From Helicostylum pulchrum (Eukaryota > Mucoromycota > Mucoromycetes > Mucorales > Mucoraceae), in NCBI GenBank assembly GCA_025677825.1, contig JAIXMO010000046.1:62001-126000 (forward strand): a stretch of 64,000 nt of DNA, read 5' to 3'. Shown piece after piece: positions 34,681 through 48,556 of the stretch. The notes under the pieces were generated by a model. It saw only the letters and a program-made list of their open reading frames with translations, had not been told where the DNA came from and did no database searches. The stretch's first letter is position 1; every line of letters begins with the position of its first letter. Both the position numbers and the translations under genes were made by a program.

Positions 34681-37611
34681 TCTACCTTTTCTGGTATAAA
34701 AAAACTCGAGTATTCTATGAATTATATTCATTCTCATCAATTGATTTTCTATCATTTTAATTTAACAAAAAAAAAATCGGTTTTTAGCCTCCTCGTTTAT
34801 TTTAGCATGCCGGATCGTACGCTTTTTTTATGTTGTAGTGATTTGGCAGAAACTAACCGGGGAAAACAAGGATAATAAGACTAAAGCAACGGCATAAGGG
34901 TGACCCTCGGTTTATTAAGGTACTGTGTAACTTCGGATCGGTCTGATGATGAAAAGTGCCATGTGAAAAAAAGGGCAAGGTTATTCTCTGGTTGAAGTAT
35001 TATATCCAAGGAAACTGACATATATATTTTTAAAGAGAAAGAGATGGTCGTCTTTTATGTGCTAAATATCGGTATTTTTCTTTTATCATGCTTTAAAGAC
35101 TTATTGAAATTCCCAAGCGTAATTCACCTAATTAATAAGTCATAACGGAAGGATCTGTAAAAGAGACTACAAAGTAATTATGGAGGTCTAGATTAAATCT
35201 TGGGAGTAATACAATTCAAAGAGATAACCCTCATTAAAATACAGGTTAAGGTTTTGGATGGCCTATAGAAAGGGTACCATAAACGGCATTCAACATTCTT
35301 GTATTTAGTGACGTTATTATCACTGTATACAAATCTTATATCATTCCTAAATGAATGTCATTATTTCGTAAACATACGTACAGATCCAGCCTTTTCAAAA
35401 CACGCATGTTTCTAAACTAGGTGCCGTAATCACGTTTAAATCTTGAAGCCCACTTGCACATTTATTTTCATCTTAGCCTTTACAATTATATCGTTTACTT
35501 TTTACTTGGAAAAGGAATAAGCGTGTCAATATCGGCCTACCGTTGAGTGGATACCCTAACTTGACAACGGATTGTTAGAGAAAAGGTTTCAAACCCTAAC
35601 CTTGCTCATAAACTAAAAATTCCACAATAAAAATATTTTTTAATGCTACACAAGCTTAAATTATTTGACACATTTTTTTTTTTTTTTGGGTATTGATACT
35701 TAGACCGAGGCCCACATTCTTTACGCTAAAGTGCACCCGAAAATAAAACCTTATCTTCCGCGTGTGTTTATTAAAGTTCTATTAATAGAGCTTTCATAAC
35801 AAGTCGTCCCACTTTTTTTGTCGATTGCTCGGGTTGCGCGACACCTCCTTATTTCTCTTCATCGTCTTTTAACACTGATTAAATCAACGCAATTAAACTA
35901 ACTTTTCCACTTTAAAAATGCTAAAATCAACCTGATTAAGCCAAGTTGGATCTTTTAACAACGATTAAAAAAATCGTATAGAATATTTCAGGCTATTTTT
36001 CTTCTTTTGATATTTTAAGAAAGCCTAGAACTCTGTGAATTACAAAGGTTTTTTATCTTATGTGGTCAGCTGTGGTTCTCGAACCATGCTATATCGATGA
36101 TTTATTTGAGACTTTAATAGACCTTCTATTAGTTATAATTCATAACAATTCACATTCTTCTAAAAACTACAAGAAGTTTATAATAATTGCTAATTTGACA
36201 AATCAAACAAATGTTATTACATGGTACAGATGTAATTTGAAATGTTTAGCCGCCAGTTGATGCCCTGCCATATATGTATCCTCTCTTCCAGGTACAAGTT
36301 TAATTACTTAACCGCCCCCTTCGTTGCTTTATTAATTGATCTTAACATATGATATATGTCCATACATAATAAAACAGGTAACTATATTATATCAGTATAT
36401 TACTTTGACAAAAGTTAGTATATCCGCCTTGCATGAATGTCCATATAAAGTAGCTATATACTTGAACTCGGCATTTTTTTTTTTAATTATATAAATATTT
36501 CCAGTATTTTTGTCCCACTTATTATTTTGAACACTTTGTGTTCTATTTATTTAAGTAGGCGAATTTCAGTTTATAACTTTATTTGAGCCAATGAGCATTA
36601 CAGATTCTAATTTTATTTATTAAAGCCTGCTGTGGTCCAGCGATCCCTGTCCAAAAGAAGGAATGGTATCAGATATACCCTGAAAAATAGAGATATATTA
36701 CTAACCTTAAATATATGACAAGATGACAGGCGAAACACACATGCAAAAAGCTTTCATTTTATTTAATGCAAAAAAAAAAAAAAAAAAAAAATAGGAGAGG
36801 GGACCGGTATCTAACTTTTTCTTTCAAGTAATATTTTTACTTTGCAAACCAAATTATTCCATTTCCGGCTATACTTTATACTTTTGTCAGTATCATTTTT
36901 ACTACTAGAACCCTTTGCAATTGTTTGTTCTCCGTCTCCAATTAGTTTAGCCGAGGAACGAGACCATGGTATTAAGTGCGCGTGCTATAATACTACTGCT
37001 GAAACCAAGAATAGAGGCTAATGTCGTCGCATAAAGAACGAGCGATATGATTGCTCTTGTTTTTCCTGGATACGAATATTGTTTTAAAAGCGTAGCACTT
37101 TTTTTTTAGTATTGTTAAATTTTAAAAAATAAACGGATTTTAGCTTATCGTCCGTAATCGAATATTTGTTCAATTGAATTGACTACTTTTATGATACAAA
37201 TGTTTATTTTTATATTCTCGATACATTCTATCCGGTTGTTGTTAAACTATATATATATGTATGCTATAAACGTATATACCTGTTTACTGTATTTGTTTGT
37301 TTTTCTTTAAATGTTGTTAATAACAAAATGTTAAACAATAAAGTACATATGTATCTTATCTATGTACGTGTGGCAACGTTTAAATTCAGTTCAAAAAATA
37401 GTTGGAACGACAGTAGCAACTGAAAAAGTTACGTCGATCTAATGCAATTTTATAGAGGAGATGATTATTTTTTTTAAAATAATATACAATGAGAAGTTTA
37501 TTGTTACAAATAATTAATGGTGAGTGAGAGGGTATGAAAAAATTAAAAAAAAAATGAATGTGTGTAAGGGTATTGTTGGTTTAAAAAAAATATATATGCG
37601 AAAAGAAGGAT
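34681..37611. other. 2.9-kb intergenic region, no gene recognised
   Basis: AT-rich with a 22-A run near 36771-36792. The 66-codon frame at 36060-36260 has no domain or splice support. No tRNA with recognisable A and B boxes was found. Confidence 0.5.
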
Positions 37612-39335
37612 TTACTCTATGAATCCGTTTGCAAAATGAACAATATCAAATGCATTTTCAGACAAGACTGATAGCTCCGCTTCAGATTGGCAAGACGATT
37701 TTAATGCACTTCTTAAAAAGGGCTCAGTACGATTAGGCAAGTCTGTCAGTGTTTCTTGATGTGAACGGTGCAATTGGTCATAGACAAGAGGCTTTCTTCC
37801 CCAGGCCAAATAGTAATTAAAGTAAGAATGGTAAACAGCACTTTCTTCGATCATGGCATTGATTTTAGCTGTGCAGGCTTCGCTTGAGAGATTATATGCT
37901 TCCATAAAGAACTGCTCGTGGCTTCGGAGTCCGTCACTAATACTACAATCAATCGAGTTTGCTAATGGGCCCTGGTAACCGAAACCAACCGAGACTTCTT
38001 GACGATGTATATCAGTTAATTCCGCTTGCTTAGAGAGAACCTCGCACATACTTTGTGTCCAGGTTACATCAACTGTATGTAACTTGAGCATATGGGCCGT
38101 GACTATTATTTTTTTGTAAAAAAAAAGAGAAAACAATGAGTCGATTTAAATTCAAAATGTGAATTTTTTTTTGTACTCACAATCCGAAAATAATTCGCTA
38201 CCCGTTGGACCTGGATTTTTAATGGTGGGGTCGATATCACGAAGTTCGACGTAACCCCCAGGTTTTAAAACACGATTTATTTCACTTAAAACAAACTTTT
38301 AAAAAAAATTAGTACAACATGCATATAAAGAATAGATGGTATAAATATATTACCTTCAAATCTGAAGAGGAAAAACAATTATATACGAGTCTCATATGAA
38401 TGTAGTCAAAGTATTCGTCGGGATATGGAAAGCCTTCAGGATCCAAGAGATCGCCATGGTGGAAAGTTGTATTAGCAGGTTTAATTGTGTTTGGATAAAT
38501 ACAGGCAAAATCGATTCCGTAAAACTGAGAATCGGGATACGCTGTGGCCATGTCCAGGACCCACACACCCGAACCACATGCTACGTCAAGGACGCGAGCG
38601 GGTGTACCCTGGTTATTCCAATTCGTCCGGATAGAAGAAGAGCAAGATGAAACAGCTGATGGTGATACGGAAATGGGTGAATTATCCAAGCATTGTTGTG
38701 AATCGCTTGAATTATTAGAAATTATAGAGTCTCGTGCAACAGACACGGATCTGGACAAAAGATCATGTACTGGTGCAGAAAAATTATCTCCAAAGCAATG
38801 TTTTAAGACATAATGCTATACGATTTAACAAAGATAAATATTAATATAATCGTGTAGAGACAATATGTGCCGTAAAATATTTTATATGAATACGTACAGT
38901 ATTAGTTAAACGGTCTTGCTCTTCTTCATCAATTGGAAGACAGTATTTTTTGTTCACTGTTTGATAGGTTCTGCCATTGATTTTGGTTTGCATATTATCT
39001 GTAGTGTTCAATTTTTCAGGGAATTGATCTGCCGTCGTTACGGAATATGAACGTCCTGATCTAAGCTTTGTTTGAGCTTCATGTGCATGGAATACATCAA
39101 TTGTAGAAGCTGATTTGTAAAGAGCTTTGTTGATGTGTGATTTCGAGTCTCCGGCTAAGGAAGTACGTCGAGAGCTATTAGGTGTTTGTGGTGGGCTTTT
39201 GACAGATCCAGGAGGAGTAGTGATAGGTTGTAATGAGTGATTCATATTTAAAGCTGGAGAAGAGAATGTTGTTGTAAGTTTATGAAAGCCATGGTTTGGA
39301 AGATATCTCTTGTGTTGTGATTGAGAGTTTCCCAT
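37612..39335 (-). CDS. SAM-dependent methyltransferase, N-myristoylation candidate
   Basis: Exons 38898-39335, 38354-38815, 38181-38295 and 37612-38102 encode 501 residues. The start MGNSQS fits the N-myristoylation pattern (Gly2, Ser6) and is followed by basic residues (QHKR), suggesting membrane attachment. About 130 disordered Ser/Thr/Pro-rich residues precede a common fungal lead-in (GRTYQTVNKKYCLPIDEEEQ). The class I methyltransferase fold then shows motif I VLDVACGSGVWVLDMA, motif II YGIDF, FHHGDLLDP, YIHMR, and motif VI-like LKPGGYVELRDIDP. Close relatives include the large LaeA-like and uncharacterised methyltransferases of fungi, so the substrate (protein or small molecule) cannot be told. 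Exon 2 has an inserted Ser-rich loop (residues about 170-205) just before motif I. Confidence 0.88.
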
Positions 39336-41699
39336 TTAGCATAAAAGTAAATAGAAAGATAAAAAAAAAAGAATGGAGAAGGGAGGAAGAAAAAAAGGAA
39401 ATGAAAAAAGAGAACAAAAGAAGAAAAGAAGAAAAGAAAAGAAGAAAAGAAGAAAATTCAAGGTAACTTTAGTACCCAATCTTTTCTTTTACTTAGTAAC
39501 CTTTTTACTCAACAGGTATAAAAGGCGATGTTTCAGAACTGAGAAGTTAAACGGACTTTTTAAGCAACCAATGGCAAAGAAACTGCCATGATCAGTCGTT
39601 GTTAATTCCAAATGTCAAGTTTCTTTTTGTGCCCTATGTCATTGAGTTTCCGATTACTAACTCCTCTTAAATAAAAGAGGGGAAAAAACGTAGCAAAAAA
39701 GGAGTCATTGATTTTGACAGTCTGTTTATTCAATTTTTCTATAAACTGATTCGTATTTTTTCTGCAATATATTTAAATATTCTATTGTAAAAAAAAATAC
39801 CCGAAAAGTAAATACTAGGCGTTATTTTACTATTTTACTTTTTTTCTGGGTTTTGTTAATCTTGTCGAAGGGGTTTCTTTTTTTTTTTGCAATCAATAGT
39901 AGGACTTTTTAGTGGTAAAAAAAAAGCTACTGAAACTTCGCAAATAAAATAATATCAGGATCGTCAACACTTCTTTGACCTGAGCTTTTTTTTTTGTGTA
40001 TTATTCAATTTTTATCAGCTTCTTTTTTTCCCCCTTATGATCATACTACGGGTCATTTGTTTACTCCTAAATTCATATGCCCATGATTACAAAAGAAGAA
40101 ATATCGATGTATTGCGCGGGTTACGGGGTACTTACTCCAAGTTTTTAAAAGTGGCTCGAGTTTTTAAGGTTTGATTGTGGAGCTTGAAAAGGAACAAAAA
40201 TAGAGTTTCGCTGTAGGTCGCTTTAACGCAATTACACCGTTTCGTTTTACTCTTTCTTCCCCTTGTTTTATACCTATGACCCTGCATAAAAAAGTTTACC
40301 GAGTCGGTTCAAATTCATGCCAATAATCCGATTTTACAGGGTCCAAATGAATTATCATGCCATATATTTAGGTAAATTGATTGCTGACGTATTTTGTTCT
40401 TATTTAGTACCATGGGATAAAGCTTCTAAACTTTTTAGTACGATGATGTAGTTGTAACTTTTTTTTTCGGGCTGTAATCAGTAATTCAGAAAGACGGAAA
40501 TTTCCGTATATGCGCATGATAATAAGTATATTTGTGGTAGGCTGTTTCTGTTTCAAAATAGAAGTAGAATAAAACGAACCCTTCTATTTTGCCGTCATAG
40601 ATCATTAATTACATTCCAAAGTTTTAAAAAAAATATGGGATAAAAAAATTCAAGGAGAGACACGTATATACGTATATGTATACATATTATATTAATATGC
40701 CTTTCATTTTTAAGCGTTGTATCAGTGGCGGATATGACTTACATTCCCCACTTAGATACGACTGTAGTACATGGTTGAGAGTATTGTTTTACTTGTTTCT
40801 CATATTGTTTCATTATAATACATTTTTGCTTTTTACAAATCAACTCAATTAATTATTGCATGAATAAAAGTATGTAATCGTGTTTAACATTTTGTCATGC
40901 TATACAGAAATGGTAGATGAATGCTAGTTAGTAAAAAGAGGAAAATATTCGGTCTCATGTTGCTTTTATGTGTAACACTATTTACCCAAATTATTGAAAA
41001 AGAAAAAATCTATGGTTTTGGTTATCTCCCATTGTTCTTTAGTTTAAAGCCGTCTTTAATACAAGTTTATTATTGATAATAGTTCGCTTCTAGTAAAATG
41101 TAAATCTAAGTTATGGACGCAAACGTTTTATTTTTTGCTGATTCGGTCAATATAAATATTTTATTTATTAACCAATATGACTTATGAATTAGATTAATTC
41201 AATATCACCTTTATATGTAGTCTATTACCTATAGTCGAACCGCCAATGCCTTCGAAATTCTTGCCGTTGATATCGCGTAGATGGAATGGCTGGCTGGATT
41301 CAGAGCATCTAGATACAAATATGTTCTGAAGATCTGCACCTTAACTTTGCCATCATCCTTTTCACTAAACGTTCTCTGCTCTTTCTTTTACTCTGAGAGA
41401 TATCTTTTATTTATTTTGTGGTAAAAATGAAATTAATTATAAGCAAGCTGCCAAAGGTTTTACTTTTCATAAACGCGGAATAAGTGATTAAATCGTTGAA
41501 AATTTTGAAGTAATAATGTTATTTATTCAAAGTGTATATGTCTTGCACAATGAGATCTAATGAGTAGGTATCATTTATGATTCTGTTCTGCCTACAGGTT
41601 CTTTGGTTGTTGATTCATCTAATGTTTCTTTAGTGGTTGGAATTTCTGAGCAGTAAACAATTAACATAACCCTTTCCGACATTTCGTCTTCGGGTATGA

Positions 41700-41900
41700 T
41701 ACAGTAGCGGCCCGATTTAAGGGTGGAATCCAATTTTACAAAAGCACTAAATAGAGGATTCTGCTCTGAGAGGAATTATAATCGTTTGTACCTATGGGCA
41801 TAAAGAAAATAAACCCGCTGAAAAAAAAGCAGAATAGTAAATGAATATAAGATATAAGTTTCTTTAAAACATGTTGAACTTCACTTTTTAAAAAAAAAAT
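41700..41900 (+). repeat. Fragments of two dispersed repeats
   Basis: 41703-41760 (ACAGTAGCGGCCCGATTTAA, then GGTGGAATCCAATTTTACAA) matches the MITE-like copy at 15891-16040 with its middle deleted. 41798-41870 matches 5310-5390. The junction suggests nested insertion or a composite parent element. Confidence 0.55.
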
Positions 41901-43180
41901 ACATCGCACTTTTTGCTAAGCGTGTATAGTAAGATTTTTTTTGGTAATAGATGATTTATATGATTCAAAAAGGCCTTTTGACTTGCCTCAATAACTGCAT
42001 TTTCGGTTATATATATTGATCTGTTTTAGGCTCACAGATTTGCATTAATTATAGCTCCGTTTGTTCCGAGAGAAGGATGCTATTTATAGGCTCTTATGTT
42101 CCCACAAGGTTGGTTGTTTTGTATCATTGTTATATTTTGATAGATGGTTTCAATTGATTTGAGTCGTTATGCCGGTAATCCAAAATATCTGATTTATAGA
42201 TTGTTAAATACTACCTGGGCTCGTCGTTATCAGATTTCACGACCTCCACAGAGTGACAATTGATATATGGACACTATATAGCTAGTGGTTAAAGATTTAT
42301 ATATAATATATTGTCTGGGCCTGTTAGAAACGACCGGTCTTTAAGTCGTGTAAAATATTTTTTTTTTTGATAGATGTAATGCGAGATATACACGGTTTCT
42401 TAATTCATGCAGCGCGTTTACTGTCTTGCATATTGTTTGCTTTTATTCGATCCCCACGTTAAGCCTTAATAAGGATAGAGCATTCAAGCTTGGGCTACTA
42501 AAATGAAATGTAACCTTCTAATGCACACTCTAATATAAAAACATTAATACAGTGCATGTAATTATTAACTTAAATTAGAATTATTGTTCGTGTTCAATAA
42601 TTATTGTTGATGCGCCTTTTTTACGATTATTATTGACTTTTTATTTTTGGTATTCAAGGTATACTTATAAAATTTATTGGCATTTGCCTTACGTATCTGA
42701 CATACACATTTATGCGTGTATAAACCAAACATACAATTGGGAGTTTTACACTTTGTCCTAACTAATATCAATTAGGAACTATTGTGTTGTGTTTTTAACT
42801 GGTAGAGAACAAATAGTGTTTACTGCATTATATCTGTGCTGTCAAATAAAAAGATAACTACAGGACAATGTTTTAAGTAGCAGTCAAAGTGACCTACACA
42901 ATATAACTGTGATAGCTGGGTGTAAAATAGTACATATAGTACACTCTCATCTTGTCTTTTCGTGGACGAATGTCGCGGTGTATGGGAACTGTTTAAGAAT
43001 CTACAGGATAGCAGGCGTTTGAAACGTAAATTAGCAAAAAAGGAGATTTTCTGCTCAACATTTTAAAAATAAAATAATGTTTGTAAATATTTAATAACGG
43101 ATAATTTGAAAATAATGTTTGATCCATACAGATCGATAGAACAGGTAACACATTAAATAGCGAGCTCAGCTTATTTTTTG

Positions 43181-43220
43181 GTAAAAGCAGTTAAAAGCAG
43201 TTAAAAGTAGTTAAAAGTTT
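43181..43220 (+). repeat. 10-bp tandem repeat, four units
   Basis: Four consecutive units of about TTAAAAGCAG (GTAAAAGCAG, TTAAAAGCAG, TTAAAAGTAG, TTAAAAGTTT), 440 bp upstream of the Sel1 gene start. Confidence 0.7.
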
Positions 43221-43661
43221 ATTTTTATCTCATTAAATTTAAATACTTTTTTTTTCTTGTTGTTGCACAGAACATTGGGCATCCGCCCTAAACAAACTAT
43301 TTTCATTTCTCGCGCAATAACAAAAGGATGAAAGGGGGTACAATTAACAGTAAAATGCGTAAAAATAACGATGTGTACAAATAAAAACATATAATTTATA
43401 TTTATGTAAATATTCTATATGCATTCACTGCATTGCCTTGTGAAAATCTAGGCTTATATAATGTAATAAATAAAATTAGCGTGATGTTTGTGTAATACCA
43501 TTTTCACCAGAAATGGGCACAAACTACACGCTCGAATATCCTTAATGAGTATGGAACTCCCTTTTTCCTTGTACCAATGCATTTGAATGGTTTTTATTTG
43601 GTTGGTGTAGATCTTTTTCTTTATTACCTTTTTACCTTGTTATTTATCTTTTAATTATTGA

Positions 43662-45526
43662 ATGATGTTTAGAGATATATCTAAACAACAATATGATCCA
43701 CATTCTTTTCAACACATAACGCCCAACTCGAGGTATTATTATTGGACTATCACTTTATGTATATTTTTTTTATTAAGCTTTACAACATTAGAGTTATTCC
43801 CGCTCCTTCGACAACAGAATACCATGTAAGCAATCCTTCATCTCGAAGAAATGTTTTTTTTTTTTAACGATTCCACATGGTCATTTATTTACAATTATTT
43901 AACCAGATTAATAAAAATGATACATGGAGACAGGTAGAATAAAATAAAAACTATTTGTAGAATAATGATAAAATATATAGAATTGTTAATAAAGTAAAAC
44001 GAAATATGATAGCCTGCAAGAACATCCTCGTTGCAGAAGCCGCTGCAGTATAAAGATCGTGAGTCATTAATTGACCCTACGGCAAATAACTCATATGAGT
44101 ATCGACATCAGTATGGATATACTCGTGATACATATATAGGTATTTATTAATATTACTTTGATTAAAATTCTTAATAGTGATACGTTTATTAGAACCTGAT
44201 ATGTCAACACTTGTCATTGATCCGATGACCGAAAATTATTACTCGAATACAACATCCTACATTCCTGCAGTTCCCCCTGTACCTAACATGAACTATTTTC
44301 ATCAACAGCAATATAATAATGATCCAGAGATTCAGACAGTAACCCCACCTAAATCGGTAAAATCAAATGTACAATATTACGTAGAAGAATCTCCTATTCG
44401 AGCGCACCAATCTTACGTAGAGCCACCTCAGCCTTCCATAGTGTATGAACAAGCTCATAAACAACATTCCAACTTTGCTTTACAGCCAGTACCAAACAAT
44501 AAAAAGAATAATAATTATAATTATAATAGTACCTCTCCTTTACCAACTAGTTCAAAATCATCTTCTATAAGCTCTAGGCTACCTAAACCCCCTCTTACAC
44601 CGCTTGTCATTCCACCTACTCCTATTCGATCAACTTCTTCCCCAAATAGAACATATATGACTCCTACTCGCTCTTCTTCCATCCAAAACTTACATCATGA
44701 ATATCAAACTCAATTAACACCTGGTTTAATTACACCAGGCTCTTCCAGAAGTATGAATTCACCAAACAGTGGTATATCACCTTTTACTTGTTCACCTAGT
44801 ACACCTTCACCAAACACACTGTTACCACATAATACACTTCCATCTCCTCTAGGTACCAGTGGTGATGGTGCCGCTTCTTCAAAAACTACGACGAAGAAAT
44901 TTTCGTTAATGCCTGACGGTGAAGCAGAACGATGTGTTTATCAAGGTATCAAGTACCATGAAGCAGGTAAACTTGAACAAGCTACTGAAATGTTCAAGCA
45001 AGCATCTACGTTGGACTTACCTATGGGTATGTTTCTTTATGGTGTCTCGCTTCGCCATGGTTGGGGCTGTAAAAAGAATGAGCATCTTGCCTTTCAATAT
45101 TTACAAAAGTCTGCTGAGCATGCTGTTGTTGATTTAAATAGATTTTCGGCTACTGTTAATACTTCAGCTACCAAAGGTGAATTGATCATGGCTATTTATG
45201 AGCTAGGTGTATCATTTCGACATGGCTGGGGTGTATGTATATATACCATACTAAACTAAAAAGTGTGCCAAGCTAACTGATTTTTATTTTTGTAGTGCAA
45301 AAAGAATAAAGAAACAGCTGTTTATTATTTCAAAATAGCTGCTGATTTAAATGATGCAGATGCACAAAATGATCTTGGACATTGCTATTATCATGGTCAT
45401 GGTGTCAAAAAAGATATGTTTTTAGCGGCCAAGTATTATCGATTAGCTGATAAACAAGGACAAGGTATCATGGGAAACTCATGGATTTGGAAATCAAAGT
45501 ATGATAGTCCTTCATCACATAAATAA
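43662..45526 (+). CDS. Sel1-repeat protein
   Basis: Exons 43662-43732, 43792-43825, 43907-43933, 44013-44139, 44178-45232 and 45296-45526 encode 514 residues. The first about 300 are Pro/Ser/Thr/Asn-rich and disordered. The C-terminal part contains Sel1-like (TPR-related) repeats: CVYQGIKYHEAGKLEQATEM, MGMFLYGVSLRHGWGCKKNE, YELGVSFRHGWGCKKNKETA and NDLGHCYYHGHGVKKDMFLA. Such repeats bind proteins; the disordered-plus-Sel1 layout is seen in fungal proteins related to Dsf2 and the chitin-synthase regulators Chs4/Skt5, but no CAAX box is present at this C-terminus (SPSSHK). The start uses two adjacent in-frame ATGs. Confidence 0.85.
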
Positions 45527-47803
45527 CCACAATATCATAATAAAAAATAAAAATAAAAAAATATGTTGCTTCATTGTATTTTTTTTTTACATTACGTATT
45601 GAAGATGTGTAAGATACATTATTTATTGGCATTATATACAAAAGAGGAGCCATTGAAATTATATTTACAATGTTTTGCATTTGAGGTATATGGTAAGAAA
45701 ATGTTTGGCCTTTCGACTGGTCTATATTTTTAATCACAGAAAAATACGAACGATCGAAAAAATTATTAGGGGATAGGGAATACGGAAATGCTTGGTTCAT
45801 TTTAAAGACAATTGGCACCAAAATTCATGTCTAAATAATTGGTTTTAATTAGTCATTATTACTTGATTATATCGAGCTATTTATGTAAAAACTTACGAGA
45901 ATAAAAATACATCAACACCACAGTATTGACAGAAGCCTGAATCAATTTGGAAAATGATATTCTTATTTGAAGCAATAATAGTACTAGGAATAACGTTTGC
46001 TTGGGTATATTTAATAGGTTCATTTTTTTGTATTGTGGAGCAGCTCTTCATTGTTATGATTATTGTTATGTAGTTTATAAAATTTGGAAATGATTTTTTA
46101 ATGATTTTTGTATAAAGAAAAAAACCTAGTTCTTTTTATAAGAAAATGAAGAAGCGTATTGTATTTTAAAACCCATAAAATGCGACTTTTTTTTGTTGGG
46201 GAAATCGAAATATTTAGCTGAGGAACTCGATCCGAAAAAAAGATAAAAAAAAAATTGGGCATTTGAACTAATTCGTAAAACTGGTCTAAACGATTTCTTA
46301 TTGTAACCCGACAACTAGGCAACCCAAACCCTTTATAGTCCTACAGTCTGTGTTCGAAATATCACATTATTTCCCTTTGTTCGGCTTGGGGGTACTATAT
46401 CACGATTTCTGAAAATTAAAATCCATAGCCTTCTGTCTAGTTCTTTACAGTTCTCTCGAAAAAACAAGAAATATTGTTTATTAAATGGGGGTCTGCCTCT
46501 TTCTATTAAAATGCAGGATATCATCAATACATTGCATGTGAATTCCCATAAAACCTATCCTTTTTTACGATCTCAAAGTTTCGTAAATTTAGGAGGCAGA
46601 AAAAACTTTTATTTTAAACATTAATGACAGTTAAATACACGGACATGCTTTGCCTTTATGTCTCCTCATGCTTTTAAGCCATCAAACGAGAAAAAATCAT
46701 GATCGGGATTTCCTTCTCCCATCATCTCCCCTTTTTATTTATAAAATGGGTAACTACTTAATCTCACACTAAATTACAGGGTGCAATTCGCTATATCGAG
46801 TTGTTTAATATAAACGCCAAAAGGTCCAAATAATTTACATCCAACTTCTGTCATAGTATACATAAGTGCTAGTTTAGCTTTCAGTACAACTCCACGGCTT
46901 GGCTAATGCTATTTTAATAAATATGCTAGTTGTTATGATAAGACAATGACCATTTTTTCCTATCTGCTGTCTTGCCTTTAATTATCGGGCATTTTAATTT
47001 TTTCTGTTTTTTTAGTGCCAATGTGTTACAACGAAAAGTATATTTGTTCTGATCTTATTCATAAAACCAGCTAATAGAAAATATGTCAGTTAGATCGGAG
47101 AAGCTTAATTAAAAGCTTTAGAAGGAAAGAGATGAAGTTCGTGTAGATGCCACGGTCGGGTTGATAATAGTAGATGATACAAAATATCAGTAGACCTTGA
47201 CAAATATATATTTCTCCTTATTGTGTGTAAACACTCTTATCTCAAGTGAATAAATTACATTATATTATGAAAACATTTGCTATTATTGTACACAATGTAA
47301 ATGAAACCAAAGAAGGCGAAAGAAGGGTATAGGATAATTATTTTTTCAAGGCAATTGAAAGTGTACTTAACTGTATGCACAAAATAAATAATTTATTTTA
47401 TGCATTCCATATTCTGATTTTAATTATTTTTTTCTCATGCAAATGGGTAATATCGATTTACAATAAGAATGTCACGTTTTTTTCGATTGCTAAGACTTTG
47501 ATACGGGTAACCTACTTGACCATGTTTGCTTGTCGTTAAGTTAAAAGTCAGGTTTTATGGTGTGTCTGGAATAGACTTTCTGCTCGGGTCTTTCGAGCTA
47601 CTCAAAATTATAAAAGCAAGACATGAACAAGGATTAATGGATAGCTAAAGATTAAAAACAGTAAAAAAAAAAGCGTATAAAGTACAAACTGATACTGTAT
47701 ATGTCCCTGATTTTGTTTTCAAGCGTAAAGAATCCTGACATTCCTTCTATGTATTTTTTTATGCGTCCTTTGTACTCACATATGGGTATCGTATACATAT
47801 ATA
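45527..47803. other. Intergenic region left of the inverted-arm element
   Basis: AT-rich. The frames at 45468-45821, 46098-46527 and similar lie in poly-A/T-interrupted sequence and have no recognisable domains. No gene is supported up to the element border at 47804. Confidence 0.5.
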
Positions 47804-47839
47804 CAGTTAGCGCAACACTAAAGGGCGATTTTTTAAATA

Positions 47840-48030
47840 AAAGGGCGGTTTTTAAAATTCTCATTAGGCGGGTTTTTTTTTCCAAAGGGCGGTTTTTGTT
47901 TTCTCAAAAGGCGGTTTTTGTTTTCTCAAAAGGCGGTTTTTGTTTTCTCAAAAGGCGGTTTTTGTTTTCCAAAGGGCGGTTTTTGTTTTCTCAAAAGGCG
48001 GTTACTGTTTCCTCAAAAGGCGGTCTCTTT
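47840..48030 (+). repeat. Subterminal tandem array, left arm
   Basis: About nine units of 21-22 bp with core GGCGGTTTTTGTTTTCTC, including variants ending CCAAAG and CTGTTTCCTC. Subterminal arrays often bind transposase; that role is inference. Confidence 0.8.
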
Positions 48031-48556
48031 GATACACCTTTTGCCAAAATGATGTCGTAAGAAAAAAAATTAAAGTGTCGCACTGTGAAAAAAAAAAAAG
48101 TGTTGTCGTATTTACTCTTAATAATCATATGAGATTACTTAAAACACTACTAAACACATATACTCAGTAAAGCAATGTCACCGTATACTTGAATATACGT
48201 GTGTCATAGTTAATAGCTGAGTATTATAACTTCTATTAAGTCGTACAGACATTATTGATTCTGATCCCAGCTATATAAATCAGGGTAATTTTTATACGAA
48301 ACTCTCTCTCGCATTTGCACCTAATAAAAGAGTCAAAGAGTCTCATACCTTCTCGTCTCCGATTATCTCAAGTGTCGTATGTTTTTAGAAAAGAGTGTCG
48401 CACAATTCAGGAAAACAGTGTCGTGCTTTTCAAAAAAAAAAAATTTATGTCGCGTACAGTCCTTCCAATGTCAAAGAGCGGTTTTTTGGCGCTGATAAAT
48501 TTTCCAAAAGACGGCTTTGATTCATCTAATGAGCGGTTTTTTTTCAGTGAAAGAAT

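Larger units (their letters stand above)
39336..43661. other. 4.3-kb gene desert
   Basis: No credible coding frame. 39373-39470 is a purine-rich low-complexity tract that yields a Lys-rich chance frame. Repeat fragments lie at 41700-41900 and a short tandem repeat at 43181-43220. It may contain regulatory sequence of the Sel1 gene or decayed elements. Confidence 0.55.

Noticed and set aside
35520..35620. CCCTAAC-containing stretch resembling telomere repeats
   Set aside because: Only isolated single units, no tandem array.
36060..36100. GGTTCTCGAACC near 36071 as a tRNA T-arm
   Set aside because: No matching acceptor stem, A box or cloverleaf around it.
39373..39591. 72-codon Lys/Arg/Glu-rich frame
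   Set aside because: Purine-only simple sequence upstream of the methyltransferase gene; not protein-like.
47701..48060. 119-codon frame with repeated KGRFLFSQKAV-like units
   Set aside because: It is the translation of the 22-bp tandem array; no domain and no independent evidence of coding.
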